Of a DNA stretch of 64,000 bases, positions 26,485 to 35,531 are shown piece after piece (the stretch's first letter is position 1; every line of letters begins with the position of its first letter). The stretch is from the NCBI RefSeq assembly GCF_040270295.1, contig NZ_JBELOE010000255.1; one strand, written 5' to 3'. The notes below the pieces were generated by a model. It saw nothing but the letters and a program-made list of their open reading frames with translations. It was not told the origin of the DNA and made no database searches. Source of the stretch: Catenovulum sediminis (GTDB lineage Bacteria > Pseudomonadota > Gammaproteobacteria > Enterobacterales > Alteromonadaceae). A program made the translations under genes and the position numbers.

Positions 26485-26540
26485 CTAAATAAAGTGCGTT
26501 GGTTAACAAGTTAACATATAAAAACGTATACTTTATTTAG
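26485..26540. repeat. nested inverted repeat between the sugar transferase gene and capD
   Basis: CTAAATAAAGT and its exact complement ACTTTATTTAG are separated by 34 nt. Between them GTTAAC-AA-GTTAAC forms a second symmetrical element. The right arm covers the end of the sugar transferase reading frame. It could be a regulator site or an RNA stem inside the operon; no T-tract marks it as a terminator. Confidence 0.55.
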
Positions 26541-27084
26541 CCACTCTATCACCGCTACCTTTACCACTTACTGTCATAAAAATATATTTAAAGTAATTAG
26601 ATAAATTCAAAGTATCAATCATTTGCTTATCTGTTTTGGCAAGTAACTCAGGGGTAGACATATCAATTTCATTAACTTGCGCTAGCCCTGTTATTCCTGG
26701 TCTAACGAAATATACACCTTCTGCTTCTCGAGCTTGAGTTAATTCTTCTTGATTAAATAACCCAGGGCGAGGACCTACTAAACTCATCTCGCCTTTTAGT
26801 ACATTCCACAATTGAGGTAATTCATCTAACTTTGTTTTACGTAAAAAGTGACCAAACTTAGTAATTGAGGCGCTACTGGCTAAATGACTAGCAACAGAAG
26901 CTGTATCTTTTGACATAGTTCTAAACTTAACCAAAATAAAAGGCTTTTTATTGCGGCCAACACGCTCTTGCCTGAAAATAGGTGAGCCAGTATCAAACAA
27001 TCCAATTACAAACAGAATAACTAAAAACGGAAAACCAGCCACAAGACCCAAAAGAGCAAATAAAAAATCTAATAAACGTATCAT
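26533..27084 (-). CDS. small phosphoglycosyl transferase (initiating sugar-phosphate transferase)
   Basis: At 183 residues this is a minimal monotopic phosphoglycosyl transferase of the PglC/WcaJ-C-terminal type. It puts the first sugar phosphate on undecaprenyl phosphate. The N-terminal re-entrant membrane helix (about 5-27) is followed by RQERVGRNKKPFILVKFRTM and by KTKLDELPQLWNVLKGEMSL with VGPRP. It lacks the extra N-terminal membrane domain of full-length WcaJ/WbaP. Together with the adjacent epimerase and CapD it suggests that the first sugar is an N-acetylated 6-deoxyhexose or HexNAc; this is inference. A 12 bp gap follows the epimerase gene. Confidence 0.93.
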   Translation of the reverse strand: MIRLLDFLFALLGLVAGFPFLVILFVIGLFDTGSPIFRQERVGRNKKPFILVKFRTMSKDTASVASHLASSASITKFGHFLRKTKLDELPQLWNVLKGEMSLVGPRPGLFNQEELTQAREAEGVYFVRPGITGLAQVNEIDMSTPELLAKTDKQMIDTLNLSNYFKYIFMTVSGKGSGDRVAK

Positions 27085-27096
27085 AAAAATCTCAAA

Positions 27097-28029
27097 TTAT
27101 TTAAAACAGCGGCGAATGCCTTCATCCAAACTAACTGGAGGTTTCCAGCCTAAAGTGCTTTTTGTATGTTCAATATCAACCGTTAAAGAACTAGAAAAAC
27201 GCTCAACAACCATTTTTTTGCCGATTAAACCAGCAAAAAACTTTAATATACTAACAGGTATTGGAATTAATTTAGATTTCCGCCCTGTAGCCTCTATCAA
27301 TTTATTTAAAAGCTGAGTTGTGGAAATGTTCTCACCATCACTGACTAAAAATGTCCGACCTGCAGCTTTTCTATTTACAATACAACTCATCACTAAGTCA
27401 ACTAGGTTTTCCACATATACAAAACTACGACTATTATTGATAGCCCCCAATGGCAGAGGTAAGTTTTTTCTAGCTACTTTTATCAAGGTTCCAAAGTTAC
27501 CAGGAGCGTTTTTGCCATAAACTAATGGAGGGCGAATGATCACCCATTCCATCTGACTATATTTAGCAATTTCCTTCAAGCCGCATTCTGCTTCATATTT
27601 TGAAATAGCATAATCTTCGGTCGGATTAGGGTCATCGAAAGCTGTAAATGGTTTATCATTACTTAGGCCATTAACGCCAATTGAGCTAATAAAAATAAAA
27701 CGCTTGACCCCTGCTTCGCTAGCTTGTTTTGCTAGCTTCAAAGTAGCTTCCGTATTACATTTCCTAAATTCATTTAATGGGTCTATTACCGTATCTTTTG
27801 TAATATGCGCTCTCGCGGCTAAATGAACTACAACATCTACGCCGTTTAAAGCGCTAGAAAAATCTGTTTTGCCAGTAATATTTCCTAACGCAATTACATT
27901 ACTATCCCCACCAGCAACTTGGTTTCTGACAACTTTCATTACCGAGTATTGTTCTTCTAATTGACCGACTAAACAACCACCAACAAAACCAGAACTACCG
28001 GTTACGAGAACTTTTGAAGGTTTAAACAT
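27097..28029 (-). CDS. NAD-dependent epimerase/dehydratase (extended SDR)
   Basis: 310 residues with the NAD-binding motif TGSSGFVGG (10-18), active-site serines in FISSIGVNG (113-121) and the Y140-x3-K144 pair in DYAISKYEAE. This is the nucleotide-sugar 4-epimerase or 4-reductase group that commonly sits next to the initiating transferase in polysaccharide clusters. It may work with the CapD dehydratase to finish the first sugar, for example reduction of the 4-keto product. The exact substrate cannot be read from the sequence. It overlaps the upstream glycosyltransferase by 8 bp. Confidence 0.87.
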   Translation of the reverse strand: MFKPSKVLVTGSSGFVGGCLVGQLEEQYSVMKVVRNQVAGGDSNVIALGNITGKTDFSSALNGVDVVVHLAARAHITKDTVIDPLNEFRKCNTEATLKLAKQASEAGVKRFIFISSIGVNGLSNDKPFTAFDDPNPTEDYAISKYEAECGLKEIAKYSQMEWVIIRPPLVYGKNAPGNFGTLIKVARKNLPLPLGAINNSRSFVYVENLVDLVMSCIVNRKAAGRTFLVSDGENISTTQLLNKLIEATGRKSKLIPIPVSILKFFAGLIGKKMVVERFSSSLTVDIEHTKSTLGWKPPVSLDEGIRRCFK

Positions 28030-28789
28030 TTTCTAACTTAGGCTTTTTTATAAAACTCAACAACTTAAAAGGAAGTTTCAAAGTTAACAAAGCTAGACTA
28101 GTTTTCAAGCCATTTTCCTTGCAAGCACGGACTATTTCAGCATTTTGATGAATACGCCAATGTATTCCATTAGAGCTAATTCCTCCTTCACGCATCGACA
28201 CTAAAATCTTATCTATCCGCTTCATTTTTATTCCATTCAGAATAAACCGAGCCATTAACTCAAAATCAGCAGCAACCCTGTAATTGAGTTTATAAAAACC
28301 AAATTGCTTGAATAACTCACGTCTCGCATAAAAAGTGGGATGAGGAATCATGAACCCATATCTAATTTTCCATTTCTGAAAGTTTTTTGAAGAATATAAA
28401 CGCGATAATTTACTTCTATTTCGTTGGTTCACGTAAACTAAGTCTGCATACGTTGCATCAATAAAACTATCGTTTAAAAACGTTTCAGCAATAGTTTGCA
28501 CACTATCAACAGATGTAAAAAAATCGTCTGAATTAATAATACCAACTACCTCACCTGTAGCCGCCTTTATCCCCTTGTTCATTGCATCATAAATACCTTT
28601 ATCGGGTTCACTAATAAGCAAACTAACATGCTCTTTATATTCATTAACAATCTCTAGAGTTTTGTCTTTAGATTTACCATCTACGATAATGTATTCAATG
28701 TTTGAATACGTCTGTGCAATCACAGACTCTATGGTATCCCTTATTGTTGCGGCACTGTTATAGCAAACTGTAATAATTGAGATTTTCAA
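28022..28789 (-). CDS. glycosyltransferase family 2 (GT-A)
   Basis: 255 residues opening with MKISIITVCYNSAATIRDTI, then EYIIVDGKSKDKTLEI and INSDD, the metal/nucleotide-binding DxD-type site. PDKGIYDAMNKGIKAATGE is typical of the WcaA/colanic-acid-like GT2 subgroup. It is predicted to add one sugar to the lipid-linked repeat unit on the cytoplasmic side. The donor is not predictable; it follows the GDP-fucose genes in the operon. A weakly hydrophobic C-terminus may touch the membrane. Confidence 0.88.
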   Translation of the reverse strand: MKISIITVCYNSAATIRDTIESVIAQTYSNIEYIIVDGKSKDKTLEIVNEYKEHVSLLISEPDKGIYDAMNKGIKAATGEVVGIINSDDFFTSVDSVQTIAETFLNDSFIDATYADLVYVNQRNRSKLSRLYSSKNFQKWKIRYGFMIPHPTFYARRELFKQFGFYKLNYRVAADFELMARFILNGIKMKRIDKILVSMREGGISSNGIHWRIHQNAEIVRACKENGLKTSLALLTLKLPFKLLSFIKKPKLENV

Positions 28790-28795
28790 TTAGTG

Positions 28796-29245
28796 TTACC
28801 TTCCTCTAAAATAATCTTTTGTGTATTGATTTACGTCCTTTTTTTCCAGTATACAATCAACGCTAAACCAATCGTAGGCCTCGTGCTGGTCAGTGTTTAG
28901 TACAACTTTGCTTACCGTCGCACTGTACGCTAAAACTACATAGTGAGTCGAAATGCCGCTTTCAAAAACGCTTTCTTGATAAAAATGCTGGTACACACCT
29001 TGAAAATTAAAACAATTCAACTCTAAACAGGCACCGAGTTCCACCTTAGAAACTCTGGTTAGGGCTTGCTCTAAAGTTTCGTTTTTATAAACTCGCCCTC
29101 CAGGTACAAACCAATAACCCTTTGCAGGCTTATTAATACGTTTACCTAATAAAAACTCTCCCTTATCGTTATTGATAACCAAATCAATAGATATTAAAGG
29201 AGTACTGGCGATAACAGTTTTAAAGGTATCTTTCGCTAAAAACAA
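28796..29245 (-). CDS. gmm: GDP-mannose mannosyl hydrolase (NUDIX)
   Basis: The 149 residues match the WcaH/Gmm family, which hydrolyses GDP-mannose (and GDP-glucose) to GDP and the free sugar and so may tune precursor pools. The opening MFLAKDTFKTVIASTPLIS is close to that of known members. The modified Nudix box GGRVYKNETLEQALTRVSKV lacks the canonical REXXEE, as is usual for this family. GYWFVPGG precedes it. It sits directly after fcl with a 2 bp gap, the same neighbourhood as gmd-fcl-gmm in colanic-acid clusters. Confidence 0.92.
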   Translation of the reverse strand: MFLAKDTFKTVIASTPLISIDLVINNDKGEFLLGKRINKPAKGYWFVPGGRVYKNETLEQALTRVSKVELGACLELNCFNFQGVYQHFYQESVFESGISTHYVVLAYSATVSKVVLNTDQHEAYDWFSVDCILEKKDVNQYTKDYFRGR

Positions 29246-29247
29246 TC

Positions 29248-30207
29248 TTAACCTCTAAATTTGTTCTGATTGTTTAAAAACCATTGGTAAGTTTGCGCTA
29301 AACCATCTTCAAGACTAATCGTATATTTCCAACCTAAAGCCTCTAAACGTGACGAGTCCATTAGTTTACGGGGAGCTCCATCTGGCTTAGTAGCATCAAA
29401 TTTAATTTCGCCTTCAAAACCAACCACTTTCGCAACTGTTTCAACCAATTCACGAATTGTACAATCAACACCTGTACCCACATTAATATGGCTTAGCATG
29501 GGCTGAGTATTGGCCTGATAAGTTTCATTATCTAAATTCATAATATGAATACAGGCTGCTGCCATATCATCTACATGTAAAAATTCGCGCATGGGTTTGC
29601 CTGATCCCCAAGCAACTACTTCTGAATCATTGTTTAATTTAGCTTCATGAAAACGGCGGATAAGCGCTGGAATTACATGTGAGTTTTCGGGGTGGAAATT
29701 ATCATTCTCACCATATAAATTAGTCGGCATGGCACTGCGATAATTACGACCATACTGGCGATTATAAGATTCACACAACTTAATGCCGGCGATTTTGGCA
29801 ATTGCATAAGGCTCATTAGTTGGCTCTAAGGTTCCTGTTAGTAAGGCCTCTTCCTTCATTGGTTGTTCCGCCAATTTTGGATAAATACAAGAAGAACCTA
29901 AAAACAATAAATCATTTACGCCAGCTAAATGAGCAGAATGTACAATATTGCATTCCATCATTAAGTTTTCGTAAATGAATTCAGCTGGGTAAGTATTATT
30001 TGCAATAATACCGCCCACTTTTGCTGCGGCTAGATACACTTGATCAATATTTTCAGTTTTAAAAAACTCAGCAACCGCAGCTTGATCTAATAAATTTAAT
30101 TCTGATCTATCACGAACAACAATTTCGATTTCAGGCTGGTTTTTAAGTTGGCGGACGATTGCCGAGCCAACCATGCCCTTGTGCCCAGCAACAAATACTT
30201 TTTTCAT
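29248..30207 (-). CDS. fcl: GDP-L-fucose synthase
   Basis: Fcl (WcaG) epimerises and reduces GDP-4-keto-6-deoxymannose to GDP-L-fucose. The NADPH motif is VFVAGHKGMVGSA. The catalytic residues are S105/S106 with C107 (LGSSCIYP) and Y134-x3-K138 (NEPYAIAKIAG). I start at the ATG (MKKVFVAGHKG, 319 residues, the usual family start). An upstream TTG would add 11 residues (MLKDLIKSNLN) that relatives lack. Directly downstream of gmd by about 77 bp, it forms the GDP-fucose pathway with manC and manB. Confidence 0.95.
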   Translation of the reverse strand: MKKVFVAGHKGMVGSAIVRQLKNQPEIEIVVRDRSELNLLDQAAVAEFFKTENIDQVYLAAAKVGGIIANNTYPAEFIYENLMMECNIVHSAHLAGVNDLLFLGSSCIYPKLAEQPMKEEALLTGTLEPTNEPYAIAKIAGIKLCESYNRQYGRNYRSAMPTNLYGENDNFHPENSHVIPALIRRFHEAKLNNDSEVVAWGSGKPMREFLHVDDMAAACIHIMNLDNETYQANTQPMLSHINVGTGVDCTIRELVETVAKVVGFEGEIKFDATKPDGAPRKLMDSSRLEALGWKYTISLEDGLAQTYQWFLNNQNKFRG

Positions 30208-30284
30208 ATTCAAATTACTTTTAATTAAGTCTTTCAGCAACTAAAGAAGTGAATATAGTTACTGAAAGACTAAAACTTTCCTTT

Positions 30285-31406
30285 TTATTCGACAGAAACG
30301 CTTACGCTATGGCCATGTGCTTTTAATAAAGCATGTTGTTTAGCTTTATCTAAATCATGCGCAACCATTTCAGCACACATTTCTTCAACAGTAATTTCTG
30401 GTACCCAGCCTAATTTAGCTTTAGCTTTAGATGGATCACCTAATAAAGTTTCAACTTCTGCAGGGCGGAAGTATTTAGGATCAACTTTAACAATCACGTC
30501 ACCTACGTTTAATGCAGGCGCTTTTTCTGCGTCAGTAATAGCGGCAACAGTTGCTATTTCATCTACACCTTCACCGCTATACTCGACCTCTATACCTGCA
30601 TTTTGCGCAGATAATTTTACGAACTCACGAACTGAAATTTGCTTGCCTGTGGCAATTACAAAATCTTCTGGTTTTTCTTGTTGCAGCATCATCCATTGCA
30701 TACGCACATAATCTTTTGCATGACCCCAGTCACGCAGTGCGTCCATATTACCTAGGTATAAACATTTTTCTAAACCTTGGGCGATATTCGCAATACCACG
30801 AGTTATTTTACGGGTTACAAAGGTTTCACCACGGCGCGGAGATTCATGGTTAAACAAAATACCATTACAGGCATACATGCCGTAAGATTCACGATAATTA
30901 ACTGCAATCCAGTAAGCATACATTTTTGCTACGGCATATGGTGAACGTGGGTGAAATGGGGTTGTTTCTTTTTGTGGTATCTCTTGTACTTCGCCATAAA
31001 GCTCAGAAGTAGAAGCTTGATAAAACTTAGTTTTCTTTTCTAAGCCTAAAAAGCGTATAGCTTCTAATAAGCGTAAAGTACCAATTGCATCAACATCAGC
31101 CGTATACTCAGGACATTCAAACGAAACAGCTACATGAGACTGCGCGCCTAAATTGTATACTTCATCCGGTTGGACTTCTTTTAAAATACGAGTCAGATTA
31201 GATGAATCTGTTAAATCACCATAATGCAAAAAGAATTTTGGATTCGACTCATGCGGGTCTTGATATATATGATCCACTCTTTCTGTATTAAATAACGAAG
31301 CGCGGCGTTTAATACCATGCACTTCGTATCCCTTCTCCAATAAAAACTCAGCTAAATATGAACCATCTTGGCCTGTTACCCCAGTAATTAATGCTTTTTT
31401 TTCCAT
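30285..31406 (-). CDS. gmd: GDP-mannose 4,6-dehydratase
   Basis: Gmd converts GDP-D-mannose to GDP-4-keto-6-deoxy-D-mannose, the first step to GDP-L-fucose. The 373 residues equal the family length. The NADP-binding motif is TGVTGQDGSYLAE (8-20), and the catalytic set is T133, E135, Y157 and K161 (STSELYGE and SPYAVAKMYAYW). FNHESPRRGETFVTRKIT is a family signature. It lies 2 bp from the upstream glycosyltransferase stop, so the operon continues through it. Confidence 0.97.
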   Translation of the reverse strand: MEKKALITGVTGQDGSYLAEFLLEKGYEVHGIKRRASLFNTERVDHIYQDPHESNPKFFLHYGDLTDSSNLTRILKEVQPDEVYNLGAQSHVAVSFECPEYTADVDAIGTLRLLEAIRFLGLEKKTKFYQASTSELYGEVQEIPQKETTPFHPRSPYAVAKMYAYWIAVNYRESYGMYACNGILFNHESPRRGETFVTRKITRGIANIAQGLEKCLYLGNMDALRDWGHAKDYVRMQWMMLQQEKPEDFVIATGKQISVREFVKLSAQNAGIEVEYSGEGVDEIATVAAITDAEKAPALNVGDVIVKVDPKYFRPAEVETLLGDPSKAKAKLGWVPEITVEEMCAEMVAHDLDKAKQHALLKAHGHSVSVSVE

Positions 31407-31408
31407 TG

Positions 31409-32461
31409 CTATAACAACTCTTTATAAATTGACAAAATTTGCTCTGTGTTTCTCTTCCATGAAAATCTTTTAACATTTTCATGGCCAAAATTAATTAACT
31501 TCGCTCTAAAATCATCGCGCCGTAAGTCTTGTAGCGCTTTTATTAATGACTCTCTATTTAAATCATCTAGTAACAAAGCTGCATCGCCGCTGATTTCAGG
31601 GATTGAAGACTTATTCATCGCGATTACTGGGCAGCCTGCTTTCATAGCTTCTAAAACCGGGATACCAAAACCTTCATATGTTGATGGGTAAACTAAGCAA
31701 AATGCATTATTATATAGCTCATTTAACTTGGCGTCATTCACAAAGTCATGTTTTATAAACCGGTCGGTCATTTTACTTTCAAGTAAATTCTTCTCGCTTT
31801 TAGTCAACTTACCACCACCAACTATTGTCAGAGTAAACCCTGGAATATAGTGTAAGATATCAACTAAAGTTTGAAACTGCTTATAACTAACTCGAGACCC
31901 AACGAACAATATCGTTTGTTTGTCTTTTTTATAACCCACTAAAGGATAGTATGCACCAGAGACTCCATTGTAAACAACCCTAATATCCTTTCCATGAGCT
32001 TCTGGTATAAACTGCAAGAGATCACGTCTAGTATTATCTGACACACAAATTATTACGTCACTATTTAAAATAGCATTTTTTTTCTGGTAAGAGTGTAGTT
32101 TAGAAGCAATCCCACTAATATAGTGTTCGTATACAAAATCATGTACAGTAGTAACAACCCTACGATTTCGATTTCGTGGCAACCTATAATATGAAGAATG
32201 GAAAACTCCACTGCCTGTAGCAGAGACCTTACAGTACCGTTCCAAAGGTAAGGGAGGAAATTTTTTGCGTTGTATGATATCAAATTTTTCAGTATTGCTA
32301 TATTTGTCCATGTTAATATGTAAATTATTACCATAGTTCAAATACGTACAATCTAATCCTGAATGCTTTAAAGCATATAATAGCTTTTCAAAACATACAG
32401 ATACCCCCCCGCTTGACTGAAGCGCTGTTATGATACCATCAACAAATACATTATTGGTCAT
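31409..32461 (-). CDS. glycosyltransferase family 4 (GT-B)
   Basis: 350 residues with the GT4 C-terminal donor site: PSTYEGFGIPVLEAMKAGCP contains the EX7E motif, followed by GDAALLLDDL. The N-terminal half starts VFVDGIITALQSSGGVSVCFE, the glycine-rich acceptor-domain loop. Relatives of this type (WbpX/mannosyltransferase B-like) often use GDP-mannose, which would suit this locus, but the donor is inferred. It overlaps the next upstream gene by 11 bp. No membrane helices are apparent. Confidence 0.9.
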   Translation of the reverse strand: MTNNVFVDGIITALQSSGGVSVCFEKLLYALKHSGLDCTYLNYGNNLHINMDKYSNTEKFDIIQRKKFPPLPLERYCKVSATGSGVFHSSYYRLPRNRNRRVVTTVHDFVYEHYISGIASKLHSYQKKNAILNSDVIICVSDNTRRDLLQFIPEAHGKDIRVVYNGVSGAYYPLVGYKKDKQTILFVGSRVSYKQFQTLVDILHYIPGFTLTIVGGGKLTKSEKNLLESKMTDRFIKHDFVNDAKLNELYNNAFCLVYPSTYEGFGIPVLEAMKAGCPVIAMNKSSIPEISGDAALLLDDLNRESLIKALQDLRRDDFRAKLINFGHENVKRFSWKRNTEQILSIYKELL

Positions 32462-33341
32462 TACACCCGAGCCCCTTAACGATACCAGCTAACATACCTT
32501 TCAGTCGATTAATATATATTTTACGATTTATACTATTTGTTACGTAACGACACAGACCAAGAAATGTTCTTCCGACATAATATAAAAATACCCAGATGGT
32601 TACATAAGAACGCTCTCGTATCATGATGCCAGCTATATAACCAAAACCAACTGCATATTTATAATATTTATGGATATCACTAAGTTTATACTCTTTGTTT
32701 AAAACTGGGTGACAAACCCGCAAATATCCATTATACACGATATTTCCTTTATGCTTAAGTAACTCATAAATCAACTTAGTTTCCTCACCAGACCCTATTT
32801 TTCGACCAGCCCCTATATTTTCGTCATATCGTATCGCATCTAGTTTGATATTTTTTAACCTAATAAAAATTCCAACTGATATTGGTAAGTCGAAAATATT
32901 CCTCATATTTATCTTTTCAATTATATCGAAAGGGCGCCCCCCATAAGAAAGGCCATTCGAGGGGTCATACACATTTGTGCAAACGACATCGACATCTTCA
33001 TTATCATCAAAAAACCGTTCTAATTCAGCGATTAAATTACTGGGGTACCAACAATCATCATCAGGGAAGGCAATCAAGTCATATTCACCAAAACCAATAC
33101 AATCCAACGCCAAGTTACGAGCAACTGATAGAGGGATCACATGGTTAATTTCTATTACGTCTATAACAATATTTTTGAATTTCCCATCTAAGTTATATCG
33201 TTCAACATGCTGGTTGACAAAATACACGTGTATACGTATACATGCGTTCTGCTCTTCTAATGAACTGAACAATTTTTCAACTAAGTTATGGCTTTCACTA
33301 CTGGTAACTACTAGAGCTAAATTTTTCATCGCGTCCAACAT
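32451..33341 (-). CDS. glycosyltransferase family 2-like (galactofuranosyltransferase-type core)
   Basis: 296 residues with LALVVTSSESHNLVEKL at the start and LIAFPDDDCWYPSNLIAEL, a DDD-type metal site, at about 90-108. GSGEETKLIYELL later resembles the catalytic-base region of GT2 enzymes. The C-terminus has a hydrophobic stretch (YVTIWVFLYYVGRTFL) that may attach to the membrane. The start could be the fifth codon (MKNLALVV), which is preceded by GGACGC. The reading frame overlaps the end of wzy by about 40 bp. Its donor is unknown; UDP-Galf is one candidate because glf is in the operon. Confidence 0.8.
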   Translation of the reverse strand: MLDAMKNLALVVTSSESHNLVEKLFSSLEEQNACIRIHVYFVNQHVERYNLDGKFKNIVIDVIEINHVIPLSVARNLALDCIGFGEYDLIAFPDDDCWYPSNLIAELERFFDDNEDVDVVCTNVYDPSNGLSYGGRPFDIIEKINMRNIFDLPISVGIFIRLKNIKLDAIRYDENIGAGRKIGSGEETKLIYELLKHKGNIVYNGYLRVCHPVLNKEYKLSDIHKYYKYAVGFGYIAGIMIRERSYVTIWVFLYYVGRTFLGLCRYVTNSINRKIYINRLKGMLAGIVKGLGCNDQ

Positions 33342-34632
33342 TTAAAGTTCTAATTAAAACGGTTGCCAATATCACATATATCAACAACTGCATAAAAATT
33401 GAAGCAAACTCTCCCCTGTTTATATCCAAAGAAAAACATAATATAAAGATTGGCAACCAGTTACTAGATCTAATTCTTATGAGCACATAAATTAAGCTGG
33501 CAATAATAAATGGGAATAAAACTACAGCACTGGCCCCAAAATTAACAAACATTTCAGCATAAGGTGTATAACCATAACCCATCATTCCTCCTCCATAATC
33601 CAATGAAAACTGTTGAGCAAGAGATAAGCCCTTGTCCCAAAGCCCAAGTGATGGCAAAAAGTATATAAATCCAGTATAAATGCTCGTACCCAAATACATG
33701 GGACTGCCAAATTCGATACCATATATGAGTGTTGTGTGCGGAAATAAAAACTCTCCAAAAACACTTACTAAGAAATCAGATAGGATAAGTTCACTCGTGG
33801 ATTGCCTGAAGTATCCGACAACCAATACAACAGGAATTAAAATACCCAATGGCAGCAAAGCTTTTACAGCGTTACCTTTTACACACTGCAACACTAATAA
33901 AAATAGAATTATTGACGCTAACTCTCGGCGATTACCCAGTTGAACATATGGGACAAGAAAAGCTATTATAATCAAAAGTACAAAAGCCATATGAATGCGA
34001 GTGAATTTACCAGTATTCGAAGTAAAGCAGAGAAATGCTACTATCACCCAAGCTGAAAATATGTATTGCAAAAGCCAAGTCTTCCCAGTTTCGGCCGCAT
34101 TAATGACCTCTAACCTACTAGCATTCCCTGCATATAGGTATGCACCTGATGAGTAAAAGTTATACAAGTACAATAAAGCAACCCCAGTTCCAATTATAAT
34201 AAATAACCATATACCAATTTTAGTCACTTGGAACAGCTTTAGTTCGTTTTTAATTTTTCTAAACAATACCCCCACTAAAGACTGACTAAAAAGAAAGAAA
34301 AATGCTAAAAAACAAATTGTGCTGGACACTGTTAATAGTTGCAGCGAATAAACTATAGAATTATTTGAAAAGTTATAAGGCAATATATCTAAAGGAAACA
34401 TAAATAAGGGCGTATTTAAATAGACAAAAGATATAAATGGGAAAATTACTGCTACTATTACCTTGTTCAAACTCTTGTGACGGCGACAATTAAGAACTAA
34501 CCAAAATACTAATTCAAACAATAAGAAAATACTAACGAAAGAAGCAGAATCACCAATATAAGTAGGCGTAACTAAACATAGTTTTAATACAACACTCACC
34601 ACACTAAATAAAAGTGCTACAAACTGCTTCAT
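33298..34632 (-). CDS. wzy: oligosaccharide repeat-unit polymerase (Wzy-type)
   Basis: A 444-residue, strongly hydrophobic protein with about 10 to 12 predicted membrane helices and a larger periplasmic loop (about 250-330, containing HTTLIYGIEFGSPMYLG and GYGYTPYAEM). GYGYTPYAEMFVNFG is typical of O-antigen/oligosaccharide polymerases. Sequence identity is always low in this family, so the call rests on topology, that motif and its place between glycosyltransferases and wzx. It should join repeat units on undecaprenyl diphosphate at the periplasmic face. The very low GC content is shared with the adjoining wzx and GT genes. Confidence 0.85.
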   Translation of the reverse strand: MKQFVALLFSVVSVVLKLCLVTPTYIGDSASFVSIFLLFELVFWLVLNCRRHKSLNKVIVAVIFPFISFVYLNTPLFMFPLDILPYNFSNNSIVYSLQLLTVSSTICFLAFFFLFSQSLVGVLFRKIKNELKLFQVTKIGIWLFIIIGTGVALLYLYNFYSSGAYLYAGNASRLEVINAAETGKTWLLQYIFSAWVIVAFLCFTSNTGKFTRIHMAFVLLIIIAFLVPYVQLGNRRELASIILFLLVLQCVKGNAVKALLPLGILIPVVLVVGYFRQSTSELILSDFLVSVFGEFLFPHTTLIYGIEFGSPMYLGTSIYTGFIYFLPSLGLWDKGLSLAQQFSLDYGGGMMGYGYTPYAEMFVNFGASAVVLFPFIIASLIYVLIRIRSSNWLPIFILCFSLDINRGEFASIFMQLLIYVILATVLIRTLNVGRDEKFSSSSYQ

Positions 34633-35531
34633 TTATTTGGTACAACCTTTGATTTTAAAAATGAGCCCCATACCCTTAAAATATATCGAAGCACATACTT
34701 GCGATTACTTAATTTTCTATCTTTAAAAAACATAAAAATAACAAGTAACAGAGCAACAAGTGCTTTATACAGTGAAGTATTAGTATTGGTAACTAAACGA
34801 TAAAAATTGTGATATTTTTCGTATAGGTGTCCAAAACCATTACCTTCCATACTTTGCAGCACAACGTTTAAGTACCTATCTGCAATTAAGTCTTTTTTAG
34901 TCTGTGTTATCTGATTACCGTGTAACCTATATGCCAAAAGCGCTTTAGGTACATTACCAATCTTTCCGAAACGAGCTATCCTCACCCATAAATCGTAATC
35001 TTCTACATATTGAAGATTTTTATCATAACAGAGCTTGTGTTTAGCTATAGTACTTCTCCTAAACATTGCAGTTGGATGAGCTAAACAACTAGTAAACAAT
35101 AACAAAGCTCTACAATCTAAATCGCCGCAAGGAACTGTCACTAGTTTGTCTGTTCCCAATATTTTGTAGAATGAACCAACCAACACATAGTCCGAATTTC
35201 GTTCTAGGAAATTCACCTGCTCTTCAAGTCGGTTTGAATAAGCTATGTCATCTGCATCCATACGGGCGATGTACTCACCTTTAGACCTAGAGATCCCCTC
35301 ATTCAATGCACTTACAATCCCCTTATTTTCTTGCTCTATAACCTTAACCCTTGAGTCTACACCTAAATATTTACTTAAAATTGAACCTGTTCCATCTATA
35401 GAACCGTCGTTAATTACAATTAACTCAAAATTAGGGTATGACTGCCTTAAAATTGATTCGATTGCTTCACTAAGAAATCGCTCTCCGTTATATACGGGCA
35501 ACACTACACTAACTAGCCCTTTTTGATTCAT
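34629..35531 (-). CDS. glycosyltransferase family 2 (GT-A)
   Basis: 300 residues with a textbook GT2 opening, LVSVVLPVYNGERFLSEAIE, then FELIVINDGSIDGTGSIL, RMDADDIAYSNRLEEQ (DxD site) and, near residue 170, VEDYDLWVRIA (the ED catalytic base). Predicted to add a sugar to the lipid-linked repeat unit in the cytoplasm. It overlaps wzy by 4 bp at its end and the upstream GT4 by 4 bp at its start, so translation is tightly coupled. The donor is unknown. Confidence 0.92.
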   Translation of the reverse strand: MNQKGLVSVVLPVYNGERFLSEAIESILRQSYPNFELIVINDGSIDGTGSILSKYLGVDSRVKVIEQENKGIVSALNEGISRSKGEYIARMDADDIAYSNRLEEQVNFLERNSDYVLVGSFYKILGTDKLVTVPCGDLDCRALLLFTSCLAHPTAMFRRSTIAKHKLCYDKNLQYVEDYDLWVRIARFGKIGNVPKALLAYRLHGNQITQTKKDLIADRYLNVVLQSMEGNGFGHLYEKYHNFYRLVTNTNTSLYKALVALLLVIFMFFKDRKLSNRKYVLRYILRVWGSFLKSKVVPNK

